This document shows positions 37,522 through 46,144 of a DNA stretch of 64,000 bases, piece by piece. A model generated the notes under the pieces. It did no database searches. It was given only the letters and a program-made list of their open reading frames with translations, and was not told the origin of the DNA. The position numbers and the translations under genes were made by a program. Location of the stretch: contig CP069300.1 in assembly GCA_016839165.1 (NCBI GenBank), positions 5,952,001 to 6,016,000 on the forward strand, in the 5' to 3' direction. Every line of letters begins with the position of its first letter. Position 1 is the stretch's first letter. The stretch is from Bradyrhizobium sp. PSBB068 (GTDB lineage: Bacteria > Pseudomonadota > Alphaproteobacteria > Rhizobiales > Xanthobacteraceae).

Positions 37522-38175
37522 ATGTACAAGCTCTATTCGATGCAGCGCTCCGGCAACAGCTACAAGGTTCGGCTTGCGCTTGCCGTGCTGAACACGCCGT
37601 ACGAGGCGATCGAGATCGACATCCTGCGCGGCGAGAGCCGGACCCCGGAATTCCTGGCCAAGAATCCGAGCGGCCAGGTGCCGTTGCTCGAGGTCGCCGA
37701 AGGCCGCCACCTCGCCGAGTCCAATGCCATCCTCTGGTACGTCGCGATCGGCACGCCGCTGGCGCCGGAGTCGCGGATCGAGCGCGCCGAGGCGCTGCAG
37801 TGGATGTTCTTCGAGCAGCACGCGCTGGAGCCGAATATCGGCGCCGCCTATTTCTGGCTGTCGCTGGTCAAGGGCGGGCGCGACCTGCAGACCCACGCGC
37901 TGGAAGACTGGATGGAGCGCGGCTATGCGGCGTTGCAGGTGATGGAAAATCATCTCAAGAACCACACGTTCTTCGCCGCCGAGCAGTTCACCGTCGCCGA
38001 CATCGCGCTCTACGGCTACACCCACGTCGCCGACCGCTGCGACTTCGACCTGGCGACCTTTCCGTCGATCCGGGCCTGGTTGAAACGGGTCGAGCAGACC
38101 CCCGGATTTGTCTCGATGGATTGGCAGCCGGGTCCCGAGGCGGAGCTCCAGGCTCGCCTCGTCGCCGGCGTCTGA
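37522..38175 (+). CDS. Glutathione S-transferase family protein
   Basis: A 217-residue GST with N-terminal MYKLYSMQRSGNSYKVRLAL (SGNS at the active-site position), GQVPLLEVAEGRHLAESNAI as the glutathione-contact segment, and C-domain FTVADIALYGYTHVA with the N-capping box. Same subgroup as the gene at 20883 (MKIHGDANSGNCLKVKW), so probably paralogous. ATG 37522 starts the fold; an in-frame GTG is 15 bp earlier. Substrate unknown. Confidence 0.87.
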   Translation: MYKLYSMQRSGNSYKVRLALAVLNTPYEAIEIDILRGESRTPEFLAKNPSGQVPLLEVAEGRHLAESNAILWYVAIGTPLAPESRIERAEALQWMFFEQHALEPNIGAAYFWLSLVKGGRDLQTHALEDWMERGYAALQVMENHLKNHTFFAAEQFTVADIALYGYTHVADRCDFDLATFPSIRAWLKRVEQTPGFVSMDWQPGPEAELQARLVAGV

Positions 38176-38341
38176 ATTCCGAGAATAGCGGGGAAATTGC
38201 CCAAATTGCGGGCAAAACCTCCGCATGGGCCGCATTTTCGCCGCTTTCAGTGGGCTCCGCCGCCGCAATGTTGCCGGTCACGGGCGGCAGATTCGCTCGG
38301 ATGTCGTGAGTGATTCGCTCGCGACCTGAGGGATTTAGACC

Positions 38342-38518
38342 ATGAAACGGTGGTCCGGCACGGCAGGCTTCCATGGCCGCCCTGCCCCGGTGGCATCATC
38401 CCGGCTGACCAACGCGATCGCCGCGTCGCTCGCGCTTGGCGCATTGACGCTGTGCCTGGTCGTCGCCGTGACGGTGCTGTCGGGCAACATCATCCTGGCA
38501 ACACCGATCCCGGCATAA
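38342..38518 (+). CDS. Small membrane-anchored protein (58 aa)
   Basis: Reads MKRWSGTAGFHGRPAPVASS, then one transmembrane helix (about residues 25-48, SLALGALTLCLVVAVTVL) and a short tail ending TPIPA. gaggga lies 8 bp upstream of the ATG, supporting translation. No family recognised. The next small gene at 38580 also encodes a single-helix peptide, and the two may form a unit. Confidence 0.55.
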   Translation: MKRWSGTAGFHGRPAPVASSRLTNAIAASLALGALTLCLVVAVTVLSGNIILATPIPA

Positions 38519-38579
38519 TCAAGCAGTTTCCGATTGGCACCTGATCCGCGGCGAGGCGCGGGAGAGACAGCGGCACGAC

Positions 38580-38735
38580 ATGATGAAGACCCCCGTGGGA
38601 CTTGTGACCGTGACGCTGTCGGCGGCGATCCTGCTGGCGGCATCGCTCCTGATCGTGACCGGCACGCAGGGCGAAGACCGCGCGCACCCCCCGCAGGTGA
38701 CGACGCCTGCCGCCAAACCGGCCCAGCACCGCTAG
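38580..38735 (+). CDS. Small single-helix protein (51 aa)
   Basis: Reads MMKTPVGLVTVTLSAAILLA and ASLLIVTGTQGEDRAHPPQ with a Pro/Thr/Lys-rich tail. One N-terminal hydrophobic stretch, either an anchor or an uncleaved signal. The ribosome site (gggaga) is 12 bp or more upstream, so support is weaker than for 38342. It ends 15 bp before the convergent DUF486 gene. Confidence 0.4.
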   Translation: MMKTPVGLVTVTLSAAILLAASLLIVTGTQGEDRAHPPQVTTPAAKPAQHR

Positions 38736-38750
38736 ACTAGCGCAAATGCG

Positions 38751-39104
38751 CTAGCTCCATCTGTGGAAGATGAAGAACGCGCCGGCGGCGATGAAGGCAA
38801 ATCCGAGCGCGTGATTCCAGCCCAGCGGCTCCTTCAGGTACAAGACCGAGAAGGCTGCGAACACGACCAGCGTGATCACCTCCTGCATGGTCTTGAGCTG
38901 TGCCGCGCTATAGACCTCGCTGCCCCAGCGATTGGCCGGCACCGCCAGCCAGTATTCGAAGAAGGCGATGCCCCAGCTCACCAGAATGACGATGGGGAGC
39001 GAGTGATCCTTGAACTTGAGATGCCCGTACCAGGCGAAGGTCATGAAGACGTTCGAGGCGAACAGCATCAGGATCGGCAGCAGCGACGGAGAAATGGCGG
39101 GCAT
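38751..39104 (-). CDS. DUF486/DMT-family small membrane protein
   Basis: A 117-residue protein with four helices. The family core is ASNVFMTFAWYGHLKF, WGIAFFEYWLAVPANRWGS, FSAAQLKTMQEVITL-like LKTMQEVITLVVFAAFSVLY, and GWNHALGFAFIAAGAFFIF. It belongs to DUF486, relatives of drug/metabolite transporters; the function is unknown. ATG 39104 has agagg at 6 bp; the frame upstream is not homologous. Confidence 0.88.
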   Translation of the reverse strand: MPAISPSLLPILMLFASNVFMTFAWYGHLKFKDHSLPIVILVSWGIAFFEYWLAVPANRWGSEVYSAAQLKTMQEVITLVVFAAFSVLYLKEPLGWNHALGFAFIAAGAFFIFHRWS

Positions 39105-39313
39105 CGATATCCTCTTCGAGCAAAGCACGCGGTAACCCGCGGGCCCGGAACCGGGTTCCATCCGACCTGCATATCATTTGATTTGAAAGCAACGAAAGCT
39201 CGCTCGGCCCGCGCAAGGGTCGCTTAACGGTCGGCACGGAAATCCCGGCGCCGTTGCGGCCCTGTCGTCAAACTGCGGCTTTATCGTTTGTCCGATGGAT
39301 AGCGAGAACGCGC

Positions 39314-40129
39314 ATGCGGCTTGATTGGCGTGCAATTTCAGGTCCGGCCCTGGCGGCGATCACGGGGCTCGCCGCCTTCCTGATCGATCGCCTCATGATC
39401 GCCGTTCCCAACCCTGCGCCGCTGTTCGTCTGCATCGTGGCGCTCGCGAGCTCGATCAGCGGCATCACTTCCGGGCTGATCTCCGCCGCGATCGCGGTGG
39501 CCGCCTCGGCGCTGTTCTTCCTCGATCATCGCGCCCTGCCCGGCTACGACATAGCCGACCTCGCGCGGATGCTGATGCTGGCGGCGACCGCGGCCGGCAC
39601 CGCCCTGATCACAGGAATGCTGCGGCAGAAATGGATCGATGCCTTTGCCGCGGAGCAGCAGCACCACGCCACCGCGGCGCGGCTCGCTGCCGCGCTCGAC
39701 CAGGTCGACATCGGCATCGTGCTGCTCGACGCCGATACCCGCGCCGAGTTCATCAACCGCGCCTTCCGGGATTATTTCGCGCTGTCCGACGCCCAGGCCG
39801 ACAGCAAGCCGCCCTTCGTCGCGCTGATGTATCATGGCCGCGACACCGGCGCCTATCAATTGCCCGAAGACGAGCTGAGCGCGTTCGTCGCCAAGCGCAT
39901 CGAGATGATGCGCGCAGGCGATTCCACGCCGATCAACCTCAATCTCGCCGACGGCCAGGTGCTGCGCTTCAGCTGCACGGCGCTGCCCGACGGCGGTCGC
40001 ATGCTGAGCTATACGCCGGTTACCGACCTCGTGCGCCACACCGACGATCCGGCCCGCGCCGACGAATACCGGGCGCAGCGCGCCGGGCGCGAACGCCATC
40101 TCGCAAGGCTGCTGCGCGCCGCCGAGTGA
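39314..40129 (+). CDS. Membrane-anchored PAS-domain protein without an output domain
   Basis: A 271-residue protein. Four hydrophobic segments (about residues 8-100) resemble the DUF4118 sensor of KdpD. They are followed by a short helix (QQHHATAARLAAALDQ) and a PAS domain (VDIGIVLLDADTRAEFINRA to TPVTDLV, about 132-240). The C-terminal 30 residues are Arg-rich and helical. No kinase, cyclase or GGDEF domain follows, so it must signal through a partner or be a truncated sensor. ATG 39314 begins at the membrane domain. Next gene, GNAT, is 90 bp downstream on the same strand. Confidence 0.75.
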   Translation: MRLDWRAISGPALAAITGLAAFLIDRLMIAVPNPAPLFVCIVALASSISGITSGLISAAIAVAASALFFLDHRALPGYDIADLARMLMLAATAAGTALITGMLRQKWIDAFAAEQQHHATAARLAAALDQVDIGIVLLDADTRAEFINRAFRDYFALSDAQADSKPPFVALMYHGRDTGAYQLPEDELSAFVAKRIEMMRAGDSTPINLNLADGQVLRFSCTALPDGGRMLSYTPVTDLVRHTDDPARADEYRAQRAGRERHLARLLRAAE

Positions 40130-40219
40130 GGCACGGCCTCGTTCGCAATTGATCCAGCATCACCGCACCGATAGAAGGTTGCATGCGATGCGCAGGCATC
40201 GCGCAACGCAGGATCGCTC

Positions 40220-40681
40220 ATGTCCGACGACGTCACCATCCGCTTTGTCACCCGCGACGATTACGCCCAATGGCTTCCTCTGTGGGACGGCTACAACGCC
40301 TTCTATGAGCGGTCGGGACCGACCGCGCTCGCGCCCGAGATCACCGCGATGACGTGGCAGCGCTTCTTCGATGCATATGAGCCGATGCATGCGCTGGTCG
40401 CCGACGCCGGCGGCGAACTGCTCGGCCTGACGCACTATCTGTTTCACCGCTCGACCACCGCGATCGCGCCGACCTGTTATTTGCAGGATCTCTTCACCAG
40501 CCAGGCGGCGCGCGGCAAGGGCGTCGGCCGCGCGTTGATCAACGGCGTCTATGCGCAGGCCAAGCTTGTCGGATCGCCACGCGTCTACTGGCAGACGCAT
40601 GAGACCAATCACACCGCAATGCAGCTTTATGACAAGGTCGCGGACCGGCCCGGCTTCGTCATCTATCGCAAGATTGTCTGA
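40220..40681 (+). CDS. GNAT-family N-acetyltransferase
   Basis: A 153-residue acetyltransferase starting DDVTIRFVTRDDYAQWLPLW. The strand LGLTHYLFHRSTTAIAPTCY and the acetyl-CoA loop SQAARGKGVGRALINGVYAQ (R-G-x-G-x-G/A) are clear, followed by THETNHTAMQLYDKVADRPG with the conserved Asn-x-x-A-x-x-L-Y. Resembles acetyltransferases of the aminoglycoside-like small subgroup; substrate unknown. A strong terminator lies about 110 bp downstream. Confidence 0.87.
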   Translation: MSDDVTIRFVTRDDYAQWLPLWDGYNAFYERSGPTALAPEITAMTWQRFFDAYEPMHALVADAGGELLGLTHYLFHRSTTAIAPTCYLQDLFTSQAARGKGVGRALINGVYAQAKLVGSPRVYWQTHETNHTAMQLYDKVADRPGFVIYRKIV

Positions 40682-40791
40682 GCGGGCATTCGCCGCCTGT
40701 GGTCGGATAGAGATGTCACCGGCACGTTACAAAGCCGGGCTAGGCTTCGCCCTGCGTAAGATCAGGCCCCCCGTCTCAGATCTTCGCCCCA

Positions 40792-40837
40792 AGCGGTCCC
40801 CGTCAGTCGCCGCGTCTGACCGGGACCGCTTTTTTTG
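40792..40837 (+). terminator. Strong Rho-independent terminator
   Basis: agcggtccc..cgtcag and ctgac.cgggaccgct form a long stem followed by tttttttg on the plus strand. It is 110 bp past the acetyltransferase stop; the intervening 40725-40790 segment is itself able to fold, so a short stable RNA ending here is possible. Confidence 0.8.
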
Positions 40838-40910
40838 CCGCACTGCTTTCATGACATTGCGTCTGTGACACTGCCCTGCGCGATCGGCGGTAGAACGGCA
40901 CCTTGCTTGC

Positions 40911-41032
40911 GTCGTCCCGGCGAAGGTCGGGACCCACAATCACAAATCCGCGGGGTGATAGCGTGCTGTGGCTCGAACGTTTTTCAACAATCGAGTTCGG
41001 TGGTGATGGGTCCCGGCCTTCGCCGGGACGAC
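40911..41032. repeat. 122 bp hairpin-ended repeat, copy 2
   Basis: Terminal inverted repeats at 40911-40932 and 41011-41032 (one mismatch: gaaggtcggg on the left, ccggccttc on the right). It shares ttcaacaatcgagttcggtggtgatggg with copy 1 (28292) next to the right end. It ends 19 bp before the DUF1501 stop codon. Confidence 0.88.
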
Positions 41033-41051
41033 GCCGTCGTTGTAGCGAGTA

Positions 41052-42281
41052 CTACACCACCAACCCCTTCATCGGCTTCGCGGGCGCGCTGTCCGGAAAC
41101 ACCGCATCCGCCAGCACGCGCTCGCCAATTCCGAACTGGTCATGCAGCACGCCCTTGATCACGGCGCGCAGGTCGGTGGTCGCAGCGAGGTCGCGGGCCT
41201 GGTAGAGGTTGGCGGGCTTCAGGCCCGGCCAGTCGGTAATCATGCGGCCGCCATTCACCGCACCGCCGGCGAGCAGCGCGATGGTACCGGTGCCGTGGTC
41301 GGTACCTTCGGTGCCGTTGATGCGCGCGGTGCGGCCGAACTCGGTGGCGACCACGATCACGGTGTCGCGCCAGCGCGCGCCGAGGCCGCTCTGGAATTCC
41401 GCCAGCGCGCCGTCGAGACCGCCGAGCAGTTGCGCGAGCCGGCCGACCGGCCCGCCCTCGTTGGCATGGGTATCCCAGCCGTCGAAGGCGAGCGCACCGA
41501 TCCGCGGACCGTCATCCGCCGCCATCAGCTTGGCGGCGCCGCGCGCCACCAGACGCATCGCCGCCACGCCGCCGCCGCCGGGCTTCGGCTTCATCTCGTC
41601 GCCCTGCGCCTGCTTCTCGAGTTGCAAGCCTTGCGTCAGCGCGCTCGCCAGCGTCGGATCGCGATGCTGATAGAGATCGAGCAGCCGCATCGCGGTGTCG
41701 TCGGCGGCCTGCGGCAGCGCGGTCGGCGCCCAGCCGACGGTCGGCGCGGCGCCGCGCAACACCAGAGGCGTGGTCGGGCCGACCGCGAGCGCGCTCGTCA
41801 CCCGCTCGCCCTTCGGCAAGGCTTCGAGCGCGCGGTTGAGCCAGCCGGACTGCACGCGGCCGGGACCGGGAAAGCCGCTCTCCAACACGTCCTGGCCGTC
41901 GAAATGCGAGCGATCGCGATAGGAGGTCGCAACCGCATGCACCACCGCGGCCTGCTTGGCACGATACATCCGCGCGAATTCCGGCATCGCCGGATGCAGC
42001 CCGAAGAAGGGGTCGAGCATCACGGCCGCGTTCGGCCCATCCGCCCTCAGCGCGATCGCACCATGCAGGCCGGCATAATCGGGATCGCCGATCGGCGCGA
42101 CGGTCGCAAGACCGTCGAGCGCGCCGCGCAGGATGATGGTGACGAAGCGTGGATCGCGGCCATCGGCGGCACGCGCGAATTTCGGCAGATAGGCCCAGGC
42201 GGCAAACGAGGCGCCGCCGAGCAGCAGCGCGCGCCGCGACGTCGCCTGCATCATCAGGCTCTCGGAGCAATCCATCGTCAT
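41052..42281 (-). CDS. DUF1501 (sulfatase-fold) Tat-exported protein
   Basis: A 409-residue protein. A Tat signal (SRRALLLGGASFAAWAYLP) is followed by the DUF1501 fold: RFVTIILRGALDGLATVAPI, ATSYRDRSHFDGQDVLESG, ALAFDGWDTHANEGGPVGR and VIVVATEFGRTARINGTEGT with DHGTGTIALLAGG. DUF1501 is an alkaline-phosphatase-superfamily relative usually found beside a DUF1800 gene, as here. The start overlaps the DUF1800 stop by 4 bp (ATGA). The biochemical role is unknown. Confidence 0.9.
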   Translation of the reverse strand: MTMDCSESLMMQATSRRALLLGGASFAAWAYLPKFARAADGRDPRFVTIILRGALDGLATVAPIGDPDYAGLHGAIALRADGPNAAVMLDPFFGLHPAMPEFARMYRAKQAAVVHAVATSYRDRSHFDGQDVLESGFPGPGRVQSGWLNRALEALPKGERVTSALAVGPTTPLVLRGAAPTVGWAPTALPQAADDTAMRLLDLYQHRDPTLASALTQGLQLEKQAQGDEMKPKPGGGGVAAMRLVARGAAKLMAADDGPRIGALAFDGWDTHANEGGPVGRLAQLLGGLDGALAEFQSGLGARWRDTVIVVATEFGRTARINGTEGTDHGTGTIALLAGGAVNGGRMITDWPGLKPANLYQARDLAATTDLRAVIKGVLHDQFGIGERVLADAVFPDSAPAKPMKGLVV

Positions 42282-43855
42282 CTCCTCTGGAATTCCGGCG
42301 ACATCAGCAGCAGCGCCAGCGCCTGCTGCCGCGATTCCGCGCGCTCGATCGTGCGCCGCGTCTCCGGCGATGCGGCATCTGCCGCAATCAGCTCGAGCAG
42401 GTCGCGCGGATCGAACTTGTCGGCGAGCTGTGAGGCGAGCTGCGCCGAGATGTCGAGCCTGAGCTTGAGGCCTTCAGGCGCCGCCCAGGCGGCAGCGGTG
42501 TCCGGAAAACCGTTCGGCCCGGCCGGCGACCACAGCGGCTGGCCGAGCACATTGAGGCCGTTGAGATAGCGGCCCGGGTCCTCGGGATTGCGCGCCAACA
42601 GCCGGCCCGACGCGACCAGGAATTCGTAAGGCGAACGCATTTTTGTCAATGGCGCCTGCCACGCCTCGTTGGATCCAACGAGCGCGGTGGCGAGCGCCCT
42701 GAGATCGCCGTCGGTCTTGCTGAAAGTGTCTTGCAGCCTCGCCACCAGTGCCGGCGGCGGATCGTCGGCAACGAAGTGACGCGCGAACTTGGTCGCGATG
42801 AACTTTGCGGTCGAGGGATGCCGCGCGATGTCCGACAGCACTGCCTCGCCCTGCGCGATGCCGGCCTGCGCATAGGTCTTGCCCAGCACCTGCTGCGGAC
42901 CGGGCTGGTGGGCGTTGGCGTTGAACACGAAGCTGCCGGGCGCGCCGAGCTGGCCCTGCCGTCCGGCGAATGTCCAGCCGGTGATGACGCGCGCCAGCGA
43001 CGTCACGTCGTCCTGGGTGTAGCCGCCGCCGACGCCGAGCGTATGCAGCTCCATGATCTCGCGGGCGAGATTCTCGTTCAGGCCGCGGTGGCGATTGATG
43101 CCGGCGCGCGACTCCGGGCCGAGCGATTGCTGGTTGTCGAGGAAGAACAGCATCGCCGGATGCTGCTCGACCGCCTTCAGCATATCGGCGAAGCGGCCGA
43201 GCACGTGCGGGCGGATCGCCTCGCGCTCGAACGAGCCGGCCCACATCCGCGCCAGCGCGCCCTTGTTGGCCGAGATGCAGAAGTGGTTGGACCAGAACAC
43301 CACGAGCCGCTCGGCGAAACCGCAATCGGCGATCACGCCGCGCTGCAGCCGCGCCAAGGCCTCGGCGCGGAACGTCTTCTGGATGATGTTGGGCGGCTCG
43401 GTCGGCGGCTTCGGTGGATTAGCCATCGTCTGCATCGTCGGAGGCTGCATCGCGGCCGGCAGCGTCATCGCCGCATTGGCATTGTCGGCCGACTGCATCG
43501 CCGGATCCTTCGCCGCGATCTCCTTCGCCGCCGACGACAGCGACAGATTGCGCCGCGGCTGCGGCTTCGCGTCCGAGCCCTGCGGTGGCATCTCGCTCGC
43601 ACCTTGCTGCGCGGCTTTGGCGGCGTTGCGCTCCTGCTGGATCTCGAACTGATAGTCGAACACCTGCTTGCCGAGCTCTGGCGTCGAGAGCAGGCCCGGC
43701 ACTTCGAGCAGCGCACCGTTCGGACGCGCAAGTTCCGTCAGCACGAAACCGCGCGGATCGGAGGCCGCGTTGATGAAGTCGCCGGCTGCGCCGCCGCGGG
43801 CGCCGAATCCAAACCGGTTGAGCGCAATCAGCGCCGCTTGCGAATCACGGGCCAT
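42278..43855 (-). CDS. DUF1800 protein
   Basis: A 525-residue protein of the DUF1800 family. It starts ALIALNRFGFGARGG, the family hallmark, then a low-complexity Pro/Ala/Met-rich segment (about residues 90-160), then ERLVVFWSNHFCIS, LNENLAREIMELHTLGVGGG, TGWTFAGRQ and HFVADDPPPALVARL. No signal peptide is obvious, which is usual for the family. Translationally coupled to DUF1501 downstream. The pair occurs widely; its function is not established. Confidence 0.92.
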   Translation of the reverse strand: MARDSQAALIALNRFGFGARGGAAGDFINAASDPRGFVLTELARPNGALLEVPGLLSTPELGKQVFDYQFEIQQERNAAKAAQQGASEMPPQGSDAKPQPRRNLSLSSAAKEIAAKDPAMQSADNANAAMTLPAAMQPPTMQTMANPPKPPTEPPNIIQKTFRAEALARLQRGVIADCGFAERLVVFWSNHFCISANKGALARMWAGSFEREAIRPHVLGRFADMLKAVEQHPAMLFFLDNQQSLGPESRAGINRHRGLNENLAREIMELHTLGVGGGYTQDDVTSLARVITGWTFAGRQGQLGAPGSFVFNANAHQPGPQQVLGKTYAQAGIAQGEAVLSDIARHPSTAKFIATKFARHFVADDPPPALVARLQDTFSKTDGDLRALATALVGSNEAWQAPLTKMRSPYEFLVASGRLLARNPEDPGRYLNGLNVLGQPLWSPAGPNGFPDTAAAWAAPEGLKLRLDISAQLASQLADKFDPRDLLELIAADAASPETRRTIERAESRQQALALLLMSPEFQRR

Positions 43856-43958
43856 CGGAATTCCCTTAACGGCCGATCCCGGCTATATCGGTTGCCGGCA
43901 TCATAGCGCGGTCCGGGATGAACCCGAGATTAATTCGTGCATTAAATCGCGGTTAGAA

Positions 43959-44174
43959 ATGGACCTCTCGTCAAGCGATCGTTCCGAACGAGCTTCACCA
44001 CGTCGGCTCGCCTGCGCGGCATGCGGCAGCGAGTTCTCCTGCTCGCTCACGGGATCGTGCTGGTGCTTCGACGAGAGCTTTCGCCTGCCGATGCCAACCG
44101 ACGGCGCGGACTGCCTGTGCCCCGCATGCCTGCGGAAACTGGCGGACCAGCAAGCGGCGGCGCGCGGCAAGTGA
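43959..44174 (+). CDS. Cysteine-rich CWC-family small protein
   Basis: A 71-residue protein with LACAACGSEFSCSLTGSCWC, then FDESFRLPMP and DCLCPACLRKLA. The Cys-Trp-Cys and the CxxC/CPxC spacing are those of the cysteine-rich CWC family, a probable metal-binding fold. Its stop TGA overlaps the GTG start of the HAD gene downstream, so the two are coupled. Lies divergent from DUF1800. The reading frame is open further upstream, but nothing there fits the family. Confidence 0.82.
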   Translation: MDLSSSDRSERASPRRLACAACGSEFSCSLTGSCWCFDESFRLPMPTDGADCLCPACLRKLADQQAAARGK

Positions 44175-44857
44175 ACATACAAGTGAACACGCCCTGGACC
44201 GTCGACGCTATCCTGCTCGACATGGACGGCACGCTGCTCGACACCGAGAAGGTCTACTTCGAGAGCCTGGTCGCGGCGCTCAATGCATGCGGTTACACCG
44301 ACGATGTCGTCGCGCTGTGCCATTCCATGGTCGGGCTTCCCGGCCCGGTCTGCGAAGCGATGCTGCGCGATCATTACGGCGCGGCGTTTCCGCTCGATGC
44401 CGTCAACCTTGCATTCCTCGAACATCGCGACCGGATGATGCGCGCGGGCCTGCCGCTCAAATCAGGCACGCTCGACCTGCTCGACGCCATCGCCGCCGCG
44501 GAACGCCCGATGGCGATCGTGACCTCGTCCTCGCGCCGCTCGGCCGAGCGCAACCTCAGCCTCGCCGGCATCCGCGATCGTTTCGAAACGCTGCTGACGC
44601 TCGACGACGTGACGCATGGCAAGCCCGACCCGGCGCTCTATCTCAAGGCCGCCGCGCAGCTCGGCGTGCGACCTGCGGCCTGCATCGCGGTCGAGGACTC
44701 CAACCACGGCGTCGCCGCCGCGCATGCCGCCGGCGCGATCACGCTGATGGTCCCGGACATGGCGCCGCCGACCGAGGAGACGCGGGCAAAATGCGCGGCT
44801 GTGTTGCCGGACCTCAACGCGGTGCTGGCGCTGCTGCAGGAGCGCGGCGCGCTTTAA
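44171..44857 (+). CDS. HAD-superfamily hydrolase (subfamily IA)
   Basis: A phosphatase or phosphomutase-like enzyme of about 228 residues. Motif I DMDGTLLDTE holds the nucleophile Asp; motif II is the Ser/Thr of IVTSSSR; motif III is Lys in THGKPDPALYL; motif IV is VEDSNHG. A cap domain sits between I and II. GTG 44171 overlaps the upstream CWC stop; GTG 44183 is an alternative. Substrate unknown; related to beta-phosphoglucomutase and sugar phosphatases. Confidence 0.9.
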   Translation: MNIQVNTPWTVDAILLDMDGTLLDTEKVYFESLVAALNACGYTDDVVALCHSMVGLPGPVCEAMLRDHYGAAFPLDAVNLAFLEHRDRMMRAGLPLKSGTLDLLDAIAAAERPMAIVTSSSRRSAERNLSLAGIRDRFETLLTLDDVTHGKPDPALYLKAAAQLGVRPAACIAVEDSNHGVAAAHAAGAITLMVPDMAPPTEETRAKCAAVLPDLNAVLALLQERGAL

Positions 44858-44875
44858 GCGCCATCGCGATCCCGC

Positions 44876-46051
44876 TCAGATCGTTCGCACCTTCGATGAC
44901 TTCGCGGTCTTTGCGCGTTTCGCCGCGACGTGACTATCGCGCGCCGCATGGCGGCTGCGCGTCTTCGTGTCCAGCGCCGCCTGTCGGGTTTCGCCGCCAC
45001 CGCGGTGCGCGGCATATTCCTTGCCATCGATCGGCGCCAGATGGGGCGGGTCAAAACCGAGATAGGGGCGCGCGACGCCAAACTCCTTGCCGTGCGCGTC
45101 GACCCATTTCCAGAGCCTTTCCGACGATCTCCAACGGTCGTCGCGGGTCGCGCCGTCGATGCTGACGATGTCGGCTGCGAGCCCATGACCGTAACCGCCA
45201 CGGAAGCTGCCGCCGTGATACGACTTGTTGCTGGCCGCCTTCAGCCCGCTTGCAATCGACTGGCGGTAGTCATCTCGGAAGGCGCTGGTGATGCCGGGCG
45301 ACAGGCCGGCCTGTTCCGCCGCGAGAAGCGCATGAAAGAGCTTCAGCTTGAAGCTCCGATCGACGCCTCCCATGACGTAGTCCATCATCGGCATGCCGGC
45401 TTTTTCTGCCGCCTTGGCGTCCTTCCAGGCGAAATCCTCATCGACGAGCCTGGTGAAGGTTCTGGTGACCGTCACCATCTTCTTCTTTCTCTTGACCGTC
45501 ACCTGCCTCTGCTCCGGCACCTTGATGGTGTCTTCCTTGGGCGTCCTTTGATAGAGCGCCCACAGATAGCGATCGATGCAGGCGTCGACGTCCCAGCACT
45601 CGTCGAGGATTTCGACGGAGTCCACCGCCGGCCTGGCCGCGCGAGGCTCCGGATCCGGCGTGTTCGCTGCCGGCGCCTGCAGCGATTGAATATCCAGCGG
45701 CAGTGCCGGATCGGTCAACGCGGCCTCGACGACCGGTTCCGGTTCGTGCGCAGTCGGCACAGCATGGGCGGTCGTCACTGCTTCCTGTTCATTCTTGGTC
45801 CGTGCACGAGGGTCGTCGACGGCAGCGTTCGACATGGCAGTCGCCGGCGAACTCGCCGAGACGGCATCGGCGGCGACAGCAGGTGCGCGGGCCCCATCAA
45901 TCGATGCAACGACGGCTGCCGCATCGGCGACCGACGCATCGATTTTCTCGATACCAGCCGAACCGAACGCCGCAAACCACGAGACAATGCAGCTCGACAG
46001 AACGACCGTCCCGCCCAACGCCGCCGCCCGCACCCGCCGCGAGTTCACCAT
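44876..46051 (-). CDS. Exported protein with C-terminal VanY/M15-like fold
   Basis: A 391-residue protein. An N-terminal hydrophobic segment (about residues 10-30, LGGTVVLSSCIVSWFAAFG) is followed by a long Ala/Pro-rich linker and a conserved C-terminal part: GITSAFRDDYRQSIASG, SYHGGSFRGGYGHGLAADI and GKEFGVARPYLGFDPPHLAP. These resemble M15 D-Ala-D-Ala carboxypeptidases, where His, Asp and His bind zinc (GHGLAAD and DPPH). The C-terminal 40 residues are Arg/Lys/Ala-rich. ATG 46051 has ggagg 6 bp upstream. Probably a cell-wall enzyme; activity not proven. Confidence 0.7.
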   Translation of the reverse strand: MVNSRRVRAAALGGTVVLSSCIVSWFAAFGSAGIEKIDASVADAAAVVASIDGARAPAVAADAVSASSPATAMSNAAVDDPRARTKNEQEAVTTAHAVPTAHEPEPVVEAALTDPALPLDIQSLQAPAANTPDPEPRAARPAVDSVEILDECWDVDACIDRYLWALYQRTPKEDTIKVPEQRQVTVKRKKKMVTVTRTFTRLVDEDFAWKDAKAAEKAGMPMMDYVMGGVDRSFKLKLFHALLAAEQAGLSPGITSAFRDDYRQSIASGLKAASNKSYHGGSFRGGYGHGLAADIVSIDGATRDDRWRSSERLWKWVDAHGKEFGVARPYLGFDPPHLAPIDGKEYAAHRGGGETRQAALDTKTRSRHAARDSHVAAKRAKTAKSSKVRTI

Positions 46052-46144
46052 CCCAGCCTCCACGGGCTCCCTCGGGAGCCAGATTGCAGCATGTGACGAT
46101 GCGATCATCCGCTCGGGGCGTGGTCGCGCAATGGCGAATGAAGG

